From: Liopterus haemorrhoidalis
Taxonomy: Eukaryota > Arthropoda > Insecta > Coleoptera > Dytiscidae
Reading direction: 5' to 3'
DNA: 64,000 nucleotides
Assembly: GCA_963971575.1 (NCBI GenBank)
Contig: OZ020625.1
Coordinates: 372,001 to 436,000, forward strand
The position numbers and the translations under genes were made by a program. Under the pieces are notes generated by a model. It was not told where the DNA came from. It was given only the letters and a program-made list of their open reading frames with translations, and ran no database searches. Positions 41,814 to 52,422 of the stretch are shown here, piece after piece. Position 1 is the first letter of the stretch; the number at the start of each line of letters is the position of its first letter.

Positions 41814-42561
41814 CATGTGTTAAAAAAAATTCCAGCAGAATTTAATGTATTCGTTTGCTTAGTTCTGTGTTAATATTAAAAATAAATAAAATAAATAAAT
41901 GCTAATGAAATCTTTAAATATCGTGACATCTTACTCTGTGACGTCATTAAAAAAATCATCTAAAAACATACTTAACCCTCTTAATTTTATTTTTATTGTA
42001 TAAAATTAAAGTGGTCGAAAAGTACGGGACCCTCTCATGAACAGTATACCGGCAAGTGTGCCACTAATTGCGGATAAATGACTGAATCTACCGTCCCCTA
42101 TTTTAGGACACAATAGTATTTCAGCCAGTTAATAAGTTATGAATAAGTTCTTTACAATAGCAGTTAACAGGCATGAGGGCATCACAGTACAGCCTTTAAT
42201 TGACCTCAAAAAAATGTCAACTCTCAATTTTTGTACAGGCTTTCGTAGATATTTAGTCAATAATATGTCTAAGCTTATTATTATTATTAGAGTAGAGCAG
42301 AATTTGCTATGAACTGTCATTGGTCCGCGCCCGGTGGTTGAGAAACACTACGCTAAGTAGACTATGGGAAATTCCTGATTATGGAGTAATATTACAATGC
42401 TGACCTATGGAAATTTGCTGCTATTTGACCCATGACCCCTTTGTTAACTGTATGACTTTTGTTTTTTAATTCTTTTGTTTTATAAGCAGCCATAAATATC
42501 ATTCAAAATATTAAAATTAATTATTTTAAATTTATTTTTAGTTTTTTTGGAAATGAATTTA
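41814..42561. other. Unassigned stretch with one hAT-type scrap
   Basis: GGTGGTTGAGAAACACT at 42331-42351 resembles the end of the hAT MITE at 15697. The rest is unrecognised. Confidence 0.4.
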
Positions 42562-42760
42562 AAAAATCTGCTGTGGCCGCCACAGTACCGACCTCCATCA
42601 CAAAGTACTTGTATAAAATACATTCTAGCAGCAGAGTGGAAATAACTTGGCCTAATATTTTCTTACAGATATATTATTTATCATGATCATGGAAACGTTA
42701 CATACAAGTATGAAAAAATAGATACTTAGGAAACATTTTTCAATTTTTTTTTTCGAAATT
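42562..42760 (-). mobile_element. HINE-B 3'-end fragment (copy B6)
   Basis: AATCTGCTGTGGCCGCCACA and CCGACCTCCATCACAAAGTA are the 3' hairpin and subterminal repeat. The body runs to TTCGAAATT, where a forward HINE-B copy starts immediately. Confidence 0.7.
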
Positions 42761-43282
42761 TACCGACCGCCAACATATATAATGGAGGTATTGTGATCAT
42801 ACCGATTTTGACATTTCGAAATTTCGATGGATCTCCACGAATTGAGGTCCCTACATAACGTTTTGACTATTTTTAGCATGACGTCGGTAGGTCTGTCTGT
42901 CCGTCCGTCCGTCTGTTTGTCTATCCGTCCGTCCGTCCGTCTGTCTATACACGTGCAGAGCAAATTCGGCTAAAATGATTTTTATGAAACTTCATATTTA
43001 AGCTTTTGACATCAATGGCACGAGTTGATCAACTTTTGGTAAAAATCGATTAACTAGAAATGGGAGTTTACTCGTGTCGATTTTAAGATTAAACAGAAAA
43101 ATATTTCGAAAAAATTTATTTAACAAAAGTTGCTATAAAAGCAATAACTAACAACTTTTGTTTGAGACATTTATTTTATTTTTTTATTAGGTCAAGTTAT
43201 TTCTACTCTGCTGCTAGAATGTATTTTATACAAGGACTTTGTGATGGCGGTCGGTCCTGTGGTGGTCTCAGCTGATTTTTTT
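42761..43282 (+). mobile_element. HINE-B copy B7, near complete
   Basis: 5' ACCGACCGCCAACATATATA, GTCT/GTCC tract (42893-42950), ACGTGCAGAGCAAATTCGGC, body, and 3' GTGATGGCGGTCGGTCCTGT with the hairpin region and CAGCTGATTTTTT tail. 522 bp, the most compact full copy. No coding capacity. Confidence 0.8.
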
Positions 43283-43292
43283 TTCATATTTA

Positions 43293-43690
43293 CAGTGGGT
43301 GGCCAAATTATTAGGGACAGTGCAGATTTTCTGTAATTTTCAAATGAATTTAATGAGGAAATAAGTGGCTTTGGGTCTCGTATTTATTTTTATTCATTAG
43401 AGTGCTTTATTTAGAATATAAAACGACATAATTGCTTATTCATAATCATTTATTTTTGTATAAAAAGTGTTAATTTAACAAATTAAGTAAAATCTTAATA
43501 TTTTGTAATGCCACCTGCTGCGATTGCGGCTTCCAGGCGTTTGGGCATGCTTTCTATGCAGACTTTTGCGTTGTGTCGGAGATTGGGGTTGTGATGCCAC
43601 TCTCTGATAAGGGTTTCTATAAATTGCCGCTTGGTGGTGATGATTTCTTTGGCGATCTCCCGCTTTTTAAAATAATAATGATACCAGCAA
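43293..43690 (-). mobile_element. Tc1-type transposon, 3' end only
   Basis: TA at 43291-43292 is followed by the terminus CAGTGGGTGGCCAAATTATT and AGGGACAGTGCAGATTTTC, typical of Tc1-like elements. The 3' untranslated part and the end of the transposase frame follow. The other end is not present; the sequence changes at about 43690. Confidence 0.8.
43495..43668 (-). pseudogene. Tc1-like transposase C-terminus
   Basis: The minus-strand frame of 57 codons ends TAA at 43495. It includes REIAKEIITTKRQFIETLI and VCIESMPKRLEAAIAAGGI-TKY. The SMPxRxxAxIxAxGGxTKY ending is characteristic of Tc1-like transposases. The catalytic core is absent. Confidence 0.85.
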
Positions 43691-44044
43691 CAAGAATATA
43701 GAAGAAAAATGATTTAAAAAACAATTTATTTTCTCACAAAATCTATTTAAACTTGAAAATTACAGGGGGGGGGGGGGGTGCTGTAAAAAAATGAGTGTGT
43801 TTGCAAGATGGTACTATTGGCACATTTAGCATTTCCAAAGGGTGTTAAAGGCTGTAATTCCTAATTTTGTGAGTGAGTACATTCCATGTGCAGTCCCATG
43901 TGCCAGTTGCGATCTGGCGACATGCCAGGCTATTTGGTGTGAGAGTAGGGACCTAACTCTATTTAAATAACCAGGTGGGATCGATGACAAAATACCGCAC
44001 CATCACAACCGGGTTACAGACTACCGACCGTCTGACAGGGTCTC
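43691..44044. other. Unassigned stretch with poly-G
   Basis: A run of about 14 G near 43766. Nothing else was recognised. Confidence 0.4.
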
Positions 44045-44414
44045 GGTTTACACAGATCGCATTATATCTTCAACCCTCTGGACCCCATAACGTCCAGCGC
44101 CCCTTGAGTATAACCAGGCGCGCACATAAGAGCAGGAACCCCCCCCCAGGACCAAAAAACGTGTACTTACACAGCAAAAAAAATTATAAGTGTAAAAGTT
44201 TATTTTCATTTAAAAAAAGTAAAAAGTTGGTTTACACAGATCGCATTATATCTTCAACCCTCTGGACCCCATAACGTCCAGCGCCCCTTGAGTATAACCA
44301 GGCGCGCACATAAGAGCAACTCCCCCCCCCCCCAGGAACCAAAAAACGTGTACTTACACAGCAAAAAAATTATAAGTGTAAAAGTTTATTTTCATTTAAA
44401 AAAAGTAAAAAGTT
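44045..44414 (+). repeat. Tandem duplication, about 184-bp unit, two copies
   Basis: GGTTTACACAGATCGCATTA starts at 44045 and 44229. The copies are nearly identical, including CAGGCGCGCACATAAGAGCA and ACGTGTACTTACACAGC, with a variable C-run. Origin unknown. Confidence 0.9.
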
Positions 44415-44537
44415 CACTATTTTTAACCAAATCACCGTGTAAACCAACATTTATTCAGATAGAAGCGTCATACTAGAGACTAGTGGAGCTAAATACACAC
44501 GACTGCATCCCACACCCTGGCGATATCAGACGCGGAA

Positions 44538-44737
44538 NNNNNNNNNNNNNNNNNNNNNNNNNNNNNNNNNNNNNNNNNNNNNNNNNNNNNNNNNNNNNNN
44601 NNNNNNNNNNNNNNNNNNNNNNNNNNNNNNNNNNNNNNNNNNNNNNNNNNNNNNNNNNNNNNNNNNNNNNNNNNNNNNNNNNNNNNNNNNNNNNNNNNNN
44701 NNNNNNNNNNNNNNNNNNNNNNNNNNNNNNNNNNNNN
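44538..44737. other. Assembly gap (200 N)
   Basis: Exactly 200 unknown bases; the true length may differ. The sequence resumes inside a HINE-B copy, so the missing part probably includes its 5' end. Confidence 1.
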
Positions 44738-45100
44738 TGACATTTCGAGATTTCGATGGATCACCACGAATTGAGGTTCCCTACATAACGTTTTGACTAT
44801 TTTTAGCATGATGTCTGTCGGTCTGTCTGTTCCTCCGTCCGTCCGTCTGCCTGTCTGTCTGTCTGTGTACACGTGCAGAGCAAATTCGGCTGAAAGGATT
44901 TTTATGAAACTTCATATTTAAGCTTCTGCCATCAATGGCACGAGTTGATCAACTTATGGTAAAAATCGGTTGACTAACAATAGGAGTTTACTCGTGTCGA
45001 TTTTAAGATTTTTGCGAATATTTAACAACAGAAAAATATTTCGAAGTATTTACATACATATATTATTTATATTCGAAAGAATTTAAACAAAAGTTGCTAT
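44738..45100 (+). mobile_element. HINE-B copy B5, first part
   Basis: It begins after the gap at TGACATTTCGAGATTTCGAT, with the GTCT/GTCC tract (44815-44867) and the body to AAAGTTGCTATAAAAGCAAT. It is interrupted at about 45101 and continues at 45639. Confidence 0.75.
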
Positions 45101-45455
45101 AAAAGCAATTGAGAACTGACAAGCTCGGATACGCAGTCTGGTGGTCAAATATTGTACTACGCGACTGTAGTACTGTTTGAAATTATTACATATTTTCTGG
45201 TGTTGATTTTTTGTTAGAATGTCGATAGATACATTTTCATAAAATAAAAATGTACTATGCTTAAATTAACCTGTTCCCTGTTAGCATATTCACAGCTGAA
45301 TACTAGACAATTCAGCCATATTGCTTTGAAAAACAGCGCCGCCAACGGTAATGTCACTTCTCAATAGTATTGAATATCGATACTTGTAGTAACGAACAGT
45401 CACCTATCAGCATTCCGACTATATGACAAAAAAAAACCTTATACCATCATTCATG

Positions 45456-45486
<31 letters not shown>

Positions 45487-45638
45487 TTATACCAGTGTTT
45501 ACCAAACTTTTTACCTTTAAATACACTAGGGGAGAAATTTTTCACAGCAGACCAAATAAAATTCCAAAAATATTTTAATCAAATTTGCCTTTGTGTGTGA
45601 ATACAAAGTTTCTTGGCACGAAACGGTAATGTCACTTC
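45101..45638. other. Insertion within HINE-B copy B5
   Basis: About 540 bp, bounded by a partial direct repeat AACGGTAATGTCACTTCT (45343 and 45621). It contains a HINE-A scrap (CCTTATACCATCATTCATG then GTCT tract, 45430-45485) and a hAT-like end (CAGTGTTTACCAAACTTTTT, 45494). The rest is unassigned. Confidence 0.45.
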
Positions 45639-45838
45639 TAACAACTTTTATTTGAGACATTTTTCTAAGTAAATATATATTTTTTCATACTTATGTTGTA
45701 ACGTTTCCATGGTCATGATAAATAATATCTCTGTTAGAAAATATTAGGCCAAGTTATTTCTACTCTGCTGCTAGAATGTATTTTATACAAGTACTTTATG
45801 ATGGCGGTCGGTCCTGTGGTGGTCACAGCTGATTTTTA
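45639..45838 (+). mobile_element. HINE-B copy B5, second part
   Basis: It resumes at AACAACTTTTATTTGAGACA and ends with ATGATGGCGGTCGGTCCTGT and GTCACAGCTGATTTTT. Confidence 0.75.
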
Positions 45839-46299
45839 AATACCAAGTAATCTCATTAACAGTAAAAAAATATCAAAATTATAGAGCGTTGTCTTAGAAT
45901 TTATTTAAAAAAATAAATAAATAAAAATATGTGAATTTTCACGAATTTCAGAGTTTAGTATCTGTTGGGGAGATTAAATTTCTCATACGTAAATTTTCAT
46001 GGTCATTTGCAACGTCATTAGCATTAAAAAAATATAAAGGGATTATAGAAATCCTTATCTCTCACTAATTAATGTTAGGTAACATAAAGAATTTGGGATT
46101 ACTGATTAATCTGTTGTTGAAGTGAAAACATTATTACGTAGTTCAAGTGTGGTTAAGTGAGTTTTTGGTAGCATCTATGGCTATTAGTGCCTTGTAAAGT
46201 GAATATAGGTTGGTATTTTTTATATTATAATACTCTTGCATGAATGTCCTATATATATTTTGATTTATAATTATTTTTGCATTACACAAATTTGGAATT
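45839..46299. other. Unassigned stretch; left direct-repeat flank of array T8
   Basis: TTTTTGGTAGCATCTATGGC followed by TATTAGTGCC at 46160 recurs at 47185 on the other side of the array. AT-rich otherwise. Confidence 0.45.
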
Positions 46300-47080
46300 T
46301 TTTCCGATTTTGAATGATATTAAAAACTATGGTTCGAATTTTTGAAATTCTTGCACCTTATTTATGCTATAAAAGACCAGGGTATTAATGCCCTATGTAT
46401 ACATATTTTGATTTATAATCATTTTTGCGTTGGGCAAATATAGAAATTTTTCCAACTTTGAATGACGGTATCTCAAAAACTAAAAAAGATAGAGACCTAC
46501 GGTTTGAATTTTTGAAATTCTAACACCTTAAGTATGCTGTAAAAAAATCAGGGCGTTAATGCTTTATATATATTTTGATTTATAACTATTTTTGCAAACA
46601 AAAATTTGGAAATTTTTCTATCTTTGAAGGATGATATCTCAAAAACTAAAAAAGATAAAGCCCTGCGGTTCGAATTTTTGAAATTCTAACACCTTATTAA
46701 TGCTGTAAAAAAATCAGGGCATTAATACTTTATATATATTTTGATTTATAACTATTTTTGCAAACTCAAATTTGGAAATTTTTCTAACTTTGAAGGATGA
46801 TATCTCAAAAACTAAAAAAGATAAAGCCCTGCGGTTCGAATTTTTGAAATTCTAACACCTTATTTATGCTGTAAAAAAAAATAGGGCGTTAATGCTTTAT
46901 ATATATTTTGATTTATAACTATTTTTACAAAAGTCAAATTTTTTTCAAAATTTTTCCAACTTTGAATGACGATATCTCGAAAACTAAGAAAGATAGAGAC
47001 CTACGGTTCAAATTTTTGAAATTCTTACTCCCTTTGTGCTGTAAAAAAACGGCATTAATGCCCTATATATATTTTGATTT
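46300..47080 (+). repeat. Tandem array T8, 165-170-bp units
   Basis: Core words ATCTCAAAAACTAAAAAAGA occur at 46470, 46635 and 46804, with a variant (ATCTCGAAAACTAAGAAAGA) at 46974. Each is followed by GACCTACGGTT or GCCCTGCGGTT and TTTGAAATTCT. Core bases 1-20 match the other arrays, while the second half differs, as in T6. The flanking direct repeat (about 60 bp) may mark the original duplication unit. Confidence 0.9.
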
Positions 47081-47639
47081 GTAACGTAGTTGGTTTTCTT
47101 AATTTTAACCAATCTTTAACATTATTTTGATTTATAATTATTTTTGCAAAATACAAATTTGTCAGTCAAGTGTTGTGAAATGAGTTTTTGGTAGCATCTA
47201 TGGCTACTAGCGCCTTATAAAGTGAATATAAGTTGTAGATATTTTTTAAATAATATTACTAAGTATTTTTTTAAACATACAAACGTACATTTTTTAGAAA
47301 AATTTAAGGATAAATCTGGAAAAGGTACATAAAAATAAAAAAAACAGTATGTAGGTATTTATTATTTTATAAATAAAGGTTTAAGAATAAAATTAATATA
47401 AATTAACTTTTTAAAAGTATTATATATTTCAAATACTTCACAAATCAGTATTGACTAATAGTATTTGTTATTTCAAATACTTTAATCGGTATTTGGTATT
47501 TGAAATACTTTTTACGCTCAAATTCCGATTCGTAAATAGGGTTATTCGAGAACGCAAAGCAGAACTAGCTTTTTTGGCGCCCGGGGCAAAGTCAGCTAAA
47601 TTGCGCCCTTTTATTAGGTTGTGCAATGGCATACCGAAG
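47081..47639. other. Unassigned AT-rich stretch
   Basis: Contains the right-hand flank repeat (47178-47235), and GGCGCCCGGGGCAAAGTC near 47578, a hAT-like GC-rich word partly matched at 48620-48650. Confidence 0.4.
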
Positions 47640-48084
47640 TGGGGGGTTTGAATGCACGTGAACCCCCCCTACCAAACTGTTCAAAGATATCAACAGAAAT
47701 AAGGAAATGTTATTTTAAAAATCTGTATAATTTTATTAAATACTTTTATTTTTAGTAGGGCTTTGAACCGTTATTTTTTTTGTTTCGGTTTTTGTTCCGG
47801 TTCAATTAAAATATATATCAGTTCGGTTCCGGTTTGCATTGCAGCAAAAATAACGCCCCCCCCCCAACTGTTCAAAGACAACAATATCAACAGAAATAAG
47901 GAAATGTTATTTTAAAAATCTGTATAATTTTATTAAATACTTAGGTATTTTTAACAGCACTTTGAACCGTTATTTTTTTTTAATGCACGTGACCCCCCCC
48001 CCAAACTCTTCAAAGATATCAACAGAAATAAGGAAATGTTATTTTAAAAATCTGTATAATTTTATTAAATACTTTTATTTTTAG
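47640..48084 (+). repeat. Tandem units containing the 5' end and flank of a hAT MITE
   Basis: TATCAACAGAAATAAGGAAA recurs near 47689, 47886 and 48018. Each is followed by AAATCTGTATAATTTTATTA and then by a version of GGCTTTGAACCGTTATTTTT, which is the 5' end of the element at 48085. The target flank and hAT end were therefore duplicated together. Confidence 0.75.
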
Positions 48085-48575
48085 CAGGGCTTTGAACCGT
48101 TATTTTTTTCGTTCCTTTTTTTGTTCCGGTTCAATTAAAATATATATCAATTCGGTTCCGGTTGTCATTGCAGCAAAAATAACGTTTTTTTTTCGGTTTT
48201 CGGTTCAGTTCCGAGTGATAAATTTTTAAATGCTTTTATTTGTATTAGAAATTTATTTTCTACTATAATTTAGAACATTTTATTCCTTATTTTGTAATAA
48301 TCATACCAAGACCGCTGCCAGGGGGCCTGGGCGTGCCCCCCCCCCTCTTAAGTAATAGAAGCGGATTTTTTACTTATCAGTTAAAAAAAATTACGATTTT
48401 TTTCTGCTCATCAGTTTAAAAAATAATCTTAAAATGTATTTTATATTTTGGTTCACTCCCATAAACATTATCTGAACCGTAATAAATTGTTTTTTTTCCG
48501 TTCAGTTCCGGTTTTCGTTCCGACAAAAATAACGGTTTTTTTCGGTTTTCGGTTCAGTTCCGGTTCGAAGCCCTG
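48085..48575. mobile_element. hAT MITE with perfect 8-bp duplication
   Basis: The termini CAGGGCTTTGAACCG and the complement of CGGTTCGAAGCCCTG are flanked by ATTTTTAG on both sides (48077-48084, 48576-48583). 491 bp. The interior is rich in CGGTTC/GAACCG words and has a C-run near 48342. No coding remnant is seen. Confidence 0.9.
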
Positions 48576-48794
48576 ATTTTTAGTATGCCACTGAGAATAT
48601 GTATATTTGAGCACTCGTTTTGGCGCCCCTAACAGCGGGCGCCCTGGGCCTCTACTCCTCTCCCCCCTTCCTTTTTGAGAGAAGTACACCCTTTTGAATT
48701 TTACGAAATATGTTCCGTATACCTTCTGCTGGTTTTGTTACCACAGTACTGCATAAATGGGGAACATTTTTGAAATATTAAGGCTATTTTTGGC

Positions 48795-48984
48795 CAGTCA
48801 CCGTGGCGTAGTGGTTAGTGTCGTGATGCACTGATTTCTAGGCCATGGTGGGCTCGGGTTCAAATCCCGGTTATGGCATGGATATTTGTGTTGTCCAAAA
48901 ATTGTGTTGGTCAAAAATAAAAAAATGCATCTACTCGATAATGGCCTTAGTAGCTAAGTCAAAAAAAGTATATATTAAAAAAAA
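48795..48984 (+). mobile_element. tRNA-derived SINE
   Basis: TGGCGTAGTGGTTAGTGTCG is a good A-box region and GGGTTCAAATCCCGGTTATG a good B-box, about 55 bp apart, which suggests a long variable arm. A body of about 100 bp and an A-rich tail (48961-48984) follow. The tail joins HINE-A copy A9 directly. No second copy was seen in the window. Confidence 0.75.
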
Positions 48985-49821
48985 ATTAATGTGAAGTGTG
49001 AATATTCACACATTTCAGGGTTTCGCAGGTATATAATAAGTGAAGGCGGTATGCTGAGTGTGTAGGACAAATTTTACTTTGTAGTAATCACGGCAAAATG
49101 AACGATATTTTTAAAATAATTTATCGTCTGTTAATCATATAATAAGACTGGTTATTAAATTTACGCTCATAAAAATTAAATACAACATTTGTCAAAATAT
49201 AACTAGAATTTTGACAAAATAATTTCAACATAATAAAAATGCAAAAAAAACAGAAAAAATAAAATTCACTCCGTACTCGAACTCGAAACCCTTTCGTTTT
49301 CCAGCCAGTTTAAGAGCGCTCTAACGCATGTAGCCATCGAACGCTATGCATGTAAGTGTCTTACATTGGTATAGCTTTTGTACTTTGTGAACCAAAAACC
49401 ACAAAAAATGCGTTATTTTCCAAAAACATAATCTGATCAAAAATTCCTGTTGTACTATTTCGGTTCACACCAATATACATTCCTTAGAATTTTTTTAGAT
49501 TTTTAGTTTAAACCATCTGGGCTACAGGGTGTAGGACAACATTTTTTTGCACATTTTTGGCAAAAATCGCATCAAAATAATTTATTTTGCAAAAATAAAA
49601 ATTTGATCGTTAATCCACGTACTAAGGGCTTTCATTTGATACCCTACTCAGAATTTAAAAAAAATAATTTTGTTTTCGATGAGCACATATTTGTTTATAT
49701 TTAAAGGGGGGTATGTTTTTTAGATGTTTTAGTATTTTTCCTATGTGCGGGTCAAAGAGTTGTATAAGCATGCCAAATTTCAACTCTCTAGGTTTAGCCG
49801 TTTGGCTACAATTTTTACCGA

Positions 49822-49859
<38 letters not shown>

Positions 49860-49911
49860 GACAAAATGACGGTATAAGGGTTTTTTGGTCATACCTACAA
49901 AACCCTAAAAA
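48985..49911 (-). mobile_element. HINE-A copy A9, near complete
   Basis: Same layout and body subtype as A8 (palindrome GTGTGAATATTCACAC; GAAGGCGGTATGCTGAGTG). A type-alpha tRNA-like block lies at 49268-49355. The GACA tract at 49820-49859 is the longest of the HINE-A copies, and the end reads TCATACCTACAAAACCCTA. Confidence 0.8.
49268..49355 (-). other. tRNA-like block (type alpha) inside HINE-A
   Basis: Minus-strand text GATGGCTACATGCGTTAGAG and CGAGTTCGAGTACGG as in A8; B-box GAGTTCGAGTAC. Decayed A-box. Confidence 0.5.
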
Positions 49912-50209
49912 AATGATATTTTTAATAAAAATACTAAAAGTCTGGAATTGTATTCCAACGGGCGAAATTTTGATAATTTTCTTGCATAATATGAGTAATA
50001 CAGAAGCTGATACCTTATCTATGCTTTTATAAACTGACTCAGACGTACATATTTATTATAATATATTGCCTACTGATAACAAAATTTGAACAAATTATTT
50101 AAAAAAAAATAATAATAACTGTCAAAGAAACCCTTAGAAATATTTTATTGTACTAAAAATGTTTTTCAAATTTCTGCGTCCTAAATACATTTTTTTTGCT
50201 TTTTTTTAT
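49912..50209. other. Unassigned AT-rich stretch
   Basis: No recognised element. Confidence 0.4.
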
Positions 50210-50445
50210 TTTATTTATTTTACATCGGCCTATTTCTGCAACGAGGCCAATCGCCGATGGCAGGGGGCGAGCTCCTACACCTGGATGAGGGGTGAATGAT
50301 TATGAAAACGGGAGTAATGTAAACATATTATTCTTGCCCGAATAATATCACCAACAAAGACTTGAACCAGGTTCACAATTCGGACTGTTTACCAGTTAGA
50401 ACTGCGTGATTTAACGAACTCGGCAACTCCGTCAGCTTCCAAGCA
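50210..50445 (-). mobile_element. tRNA-derived SINE (Ser/Leu-like head)
   Basis: On the minus strand GAGTTGCCGAGTTCGTTAAA is the A-box region, CCTGGTTCAAGTCTTTGTTG the B-box, and the body has GTGATATTATTCGGGCAAGA and CGATTGGCCTCGTTGCAGAA, ending in an (AAAT)-type tail at about 50210. The long spacing between boxes fits a class II tRNA origin. A truncated relative is at 17697-17813. Confidence 0.65.
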
Positions 50446-51210
50446 CATTAGGCTACTAGATATTCTAATGAAACCTTTCAATAGGGGAAACTTTTTAAGA
50501 TCGCAGCGCCATATGCGGCAAAGCTGGAACACTCGAAAGTGACATTAAACTGTTACTCGTTACTCGAGTTGTATTTTTCCAGTTTTCCGAGCTTTTTTTT
50601 TTATTTAAAGGTAATCTACGATTTACAAGATATGTAATAATATACTATTCTAAAGAAATTTCAAGGAAATTTTTAGTTTTTCATTGTATTTTTAATTCTT
50701 TTTGACTGTCTGTCAATATAATAACAACAAAAATATGGTAAATATATTAGTAAAAATTAATATCTCTGTCTGAAAAAGTAGAAGGGCCTTTTAATATATC
50801 AACTGATGATTTAGGCAAATTTTGGGTTGGGGAAAGTGCTTTTTTCAGTCTTTTCTTGGACGTAAAAAATCACTTTCCATAAAATGCAACGAAGAAACGT
50901 GCATGCATGGGCTTGAATTTTTGGCCATTTTTAGTTTTTGGGTCCATAAAAACCTACGATCCACTTTCTGCCTCCAAACGTCGTTTCAATTGATATTTTT
51001 TTCGATTTAGGTAAATTATGGAATGTTTAAGAAGGATTCTTCATTATTCGCGATTTACATTGCGACCCACAACAAAATTGGTTGTTTTTTTCCATGATTC
51101 ATAAAAATAAAACACAAACAACAAAAAAACACGTATTTCTCCATTGAACAAAACAAAACAATGTCACTTTCGTATCTTCCGCAAATTGCCACCAGATATC
51201 AGGGCGCTTA
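50446..51210. other. Unassigned stretch
   Basis: ACATTAGGCTACTAGATATT at 50456 recurs as ACATTAGGCTACTAGTTACT at 51916, a direct repeat about 1.46 kb apart, possibly the limits of an older element. An open frame at 50822-51010 has no recognised similarity. Confidence 0.4.
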
Positions 51211-51212
51211 TA

Positions 51213-51807
51213 CCCTTTTCACACTAGAACTTTAAGGCGAGTGAACTTAAAGTTCACCGATGTTTAACATCGGTATGCTTTCACACTTGATGTTTAAATC
51301 TCTGGTGCTGTCATCAGCTACAGTAATTTTGTCCTTAAGTTACCGTCATGAAATTACCAGTTTTGAACTGTCTGCGCAGATGCACATTTTGAATTATTAT
51401 AAACAAATATGGATATTTCATTTCATTCTACAATAAAGGCACTACAATAAAGAATATATTACACCTGTATTAACATGTAAGTCGATACATTTTATCTCAA
51501 TTATTGTAGCTCTGTATTTTATTAAACACATTATTAAAATAAATAATTTTATTATAACAATAAGTATAAACTTCTTATAACGTCGATATAATACAGTATT
51601 CTTGTTTATGATAATATAAAATGTTGACAGCACAAATTTAAGGAGTATTTTTTTATAATAGAAATTAAGTTGGCAATGCGGACGATGTTTAAGACGCAGA
51701 TCTCTGTCTTAAACATCGCTTGTATTTAGACGAGGCCATACGGTTTCACAGCGTTTAAAGATACATTCACTTTAACATCCGATCTTAAAGATCTAGTGTG
51801 AAAAGGG
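51213..51807 (-). mobile_element. MITE family C, copy 3
   Basis: Minus-orientation copy, flanked by TA (51211-51212, 51808-51809). The interior frame of 63 codons is intact on the minus strand from 51633. Nearly identical to copies 2 and 4. Confidence 0.9.
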
Positions 51808-51809
51808 TA

Positions 51810-52045
51810 TTAGGAAGTTTAAGGCGTCCACAATAATCTTTCTACGTGTTTGAAACATTATATGGGTCTTATTTTGAAACAGAAGAACAAGTACAATTTT
51901 CAGGTCCCCCCAAACACATTAGGCTACTAGTTACTCTGATGAAACCTCCCATTACTTCATTCCAATTTGTTTGGATTTGGTGAAATTTCAAATCTGTAAC
52001 ATTTTTTTTTTTTTTTTGAATTAGATGGTTACGTCCGTAAAATAT
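51810..52045. other. Unassigned spacer
   Basis: Contains the right partner of the direct repeat at 50456 and a T-run at 51998-52016. Confidence 0.4.
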
Positions 52046-52112
52046 AATAAGATGAGGAAGTAATGGGATTCGGACTGGTCAGAAATTAAAATTAAAACAA
52101 TATTTTAACTTC

Positions 52113-52152
52113 GCTAACGTTTCGATTTAATATTAAATCTTCATCAGAGCTA
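52113..52152 (-). ncRNA. Hammerhead-ribozyme-like core
   Basis: On the minus strand CTGATGA is followed by the perfect stem GATTTAAT/ATTAAATC and then GAAACG: CUGANGA - stem II - GAAA. Stems I and III are uncertain. Similar stem-loops occur widely next to eukaryotic retroelement ends, so catalytic activity is only a possibility. Confidence 0.4.
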
Positions 52153-52272
52153 GAATGAAAATATAGCTATAATTTAAGATGATACAATTTACAATATCAG
52201 TAGTTAGATATTGATAAATTGATATTGTAAAGTAATTTCTTATACTTTATATTGTAAAACAAATTGTATCTT

Positions 52273-52360
52273 AAATTATAGCTATATTTTCATTCTAGCT
52301 CTGATGAAGATTTAATATTAAATCTTCATCAGAGCTAGAATGAAAATGTAGCTATAATTT
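52273..52360. repeat. 88-bp near-perfect palindrome
   Basis: The arms 52273-52316 and 52317-52360 are inverted copies with one mismatch and no spacer. The inner 50 bp are a perfect palindrome. This is the join of two arms of the foldback element. Confidence 0.95.
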
Positions 52361-52422
52361 CAAAATATTGTTTTAATTTTAATTTCTGACCATTCCGAAT
52401 CCCATTACTTCCTCATCTTATA

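Larger units (their letters stand above)
52046..52422. mobile_element. Foldback element with three copies of a hammerhead-like arm
   Basis: The outer arms ATAAGATGAGGAAGTAATGG and its complement are about 60 bp, ending near TTAAAACAATATTTT. Inside are three copies of an arm containing ATTCTAGCTCTGATGAAG and TATAGCTATATTTTC. Two of them meet head-to-head at 52316/52317 to form an 88-bp palindrome. The interior is non-coding. Confidence 0.75.

Noticed and set aside
41360..41823. Repetitive frames with CWHFALGQ- and TGPVRNAS-like peptides
   Set aside because: They come from the 24-bp GC-rich minisatellite, again open on both strands.
44483..44872. Open frames running through the N gap
   Set aside because: Unknown bases produce X residues; there is no evidence of coding.
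50456..51950. LTR retrotransposon bounded by the direct repeat ACATTAGGCTACTAG
   Set aside because: The shared segment is only about 40 bp, with no primer-binding site, polypurine tract or gag/pol similarity in between.
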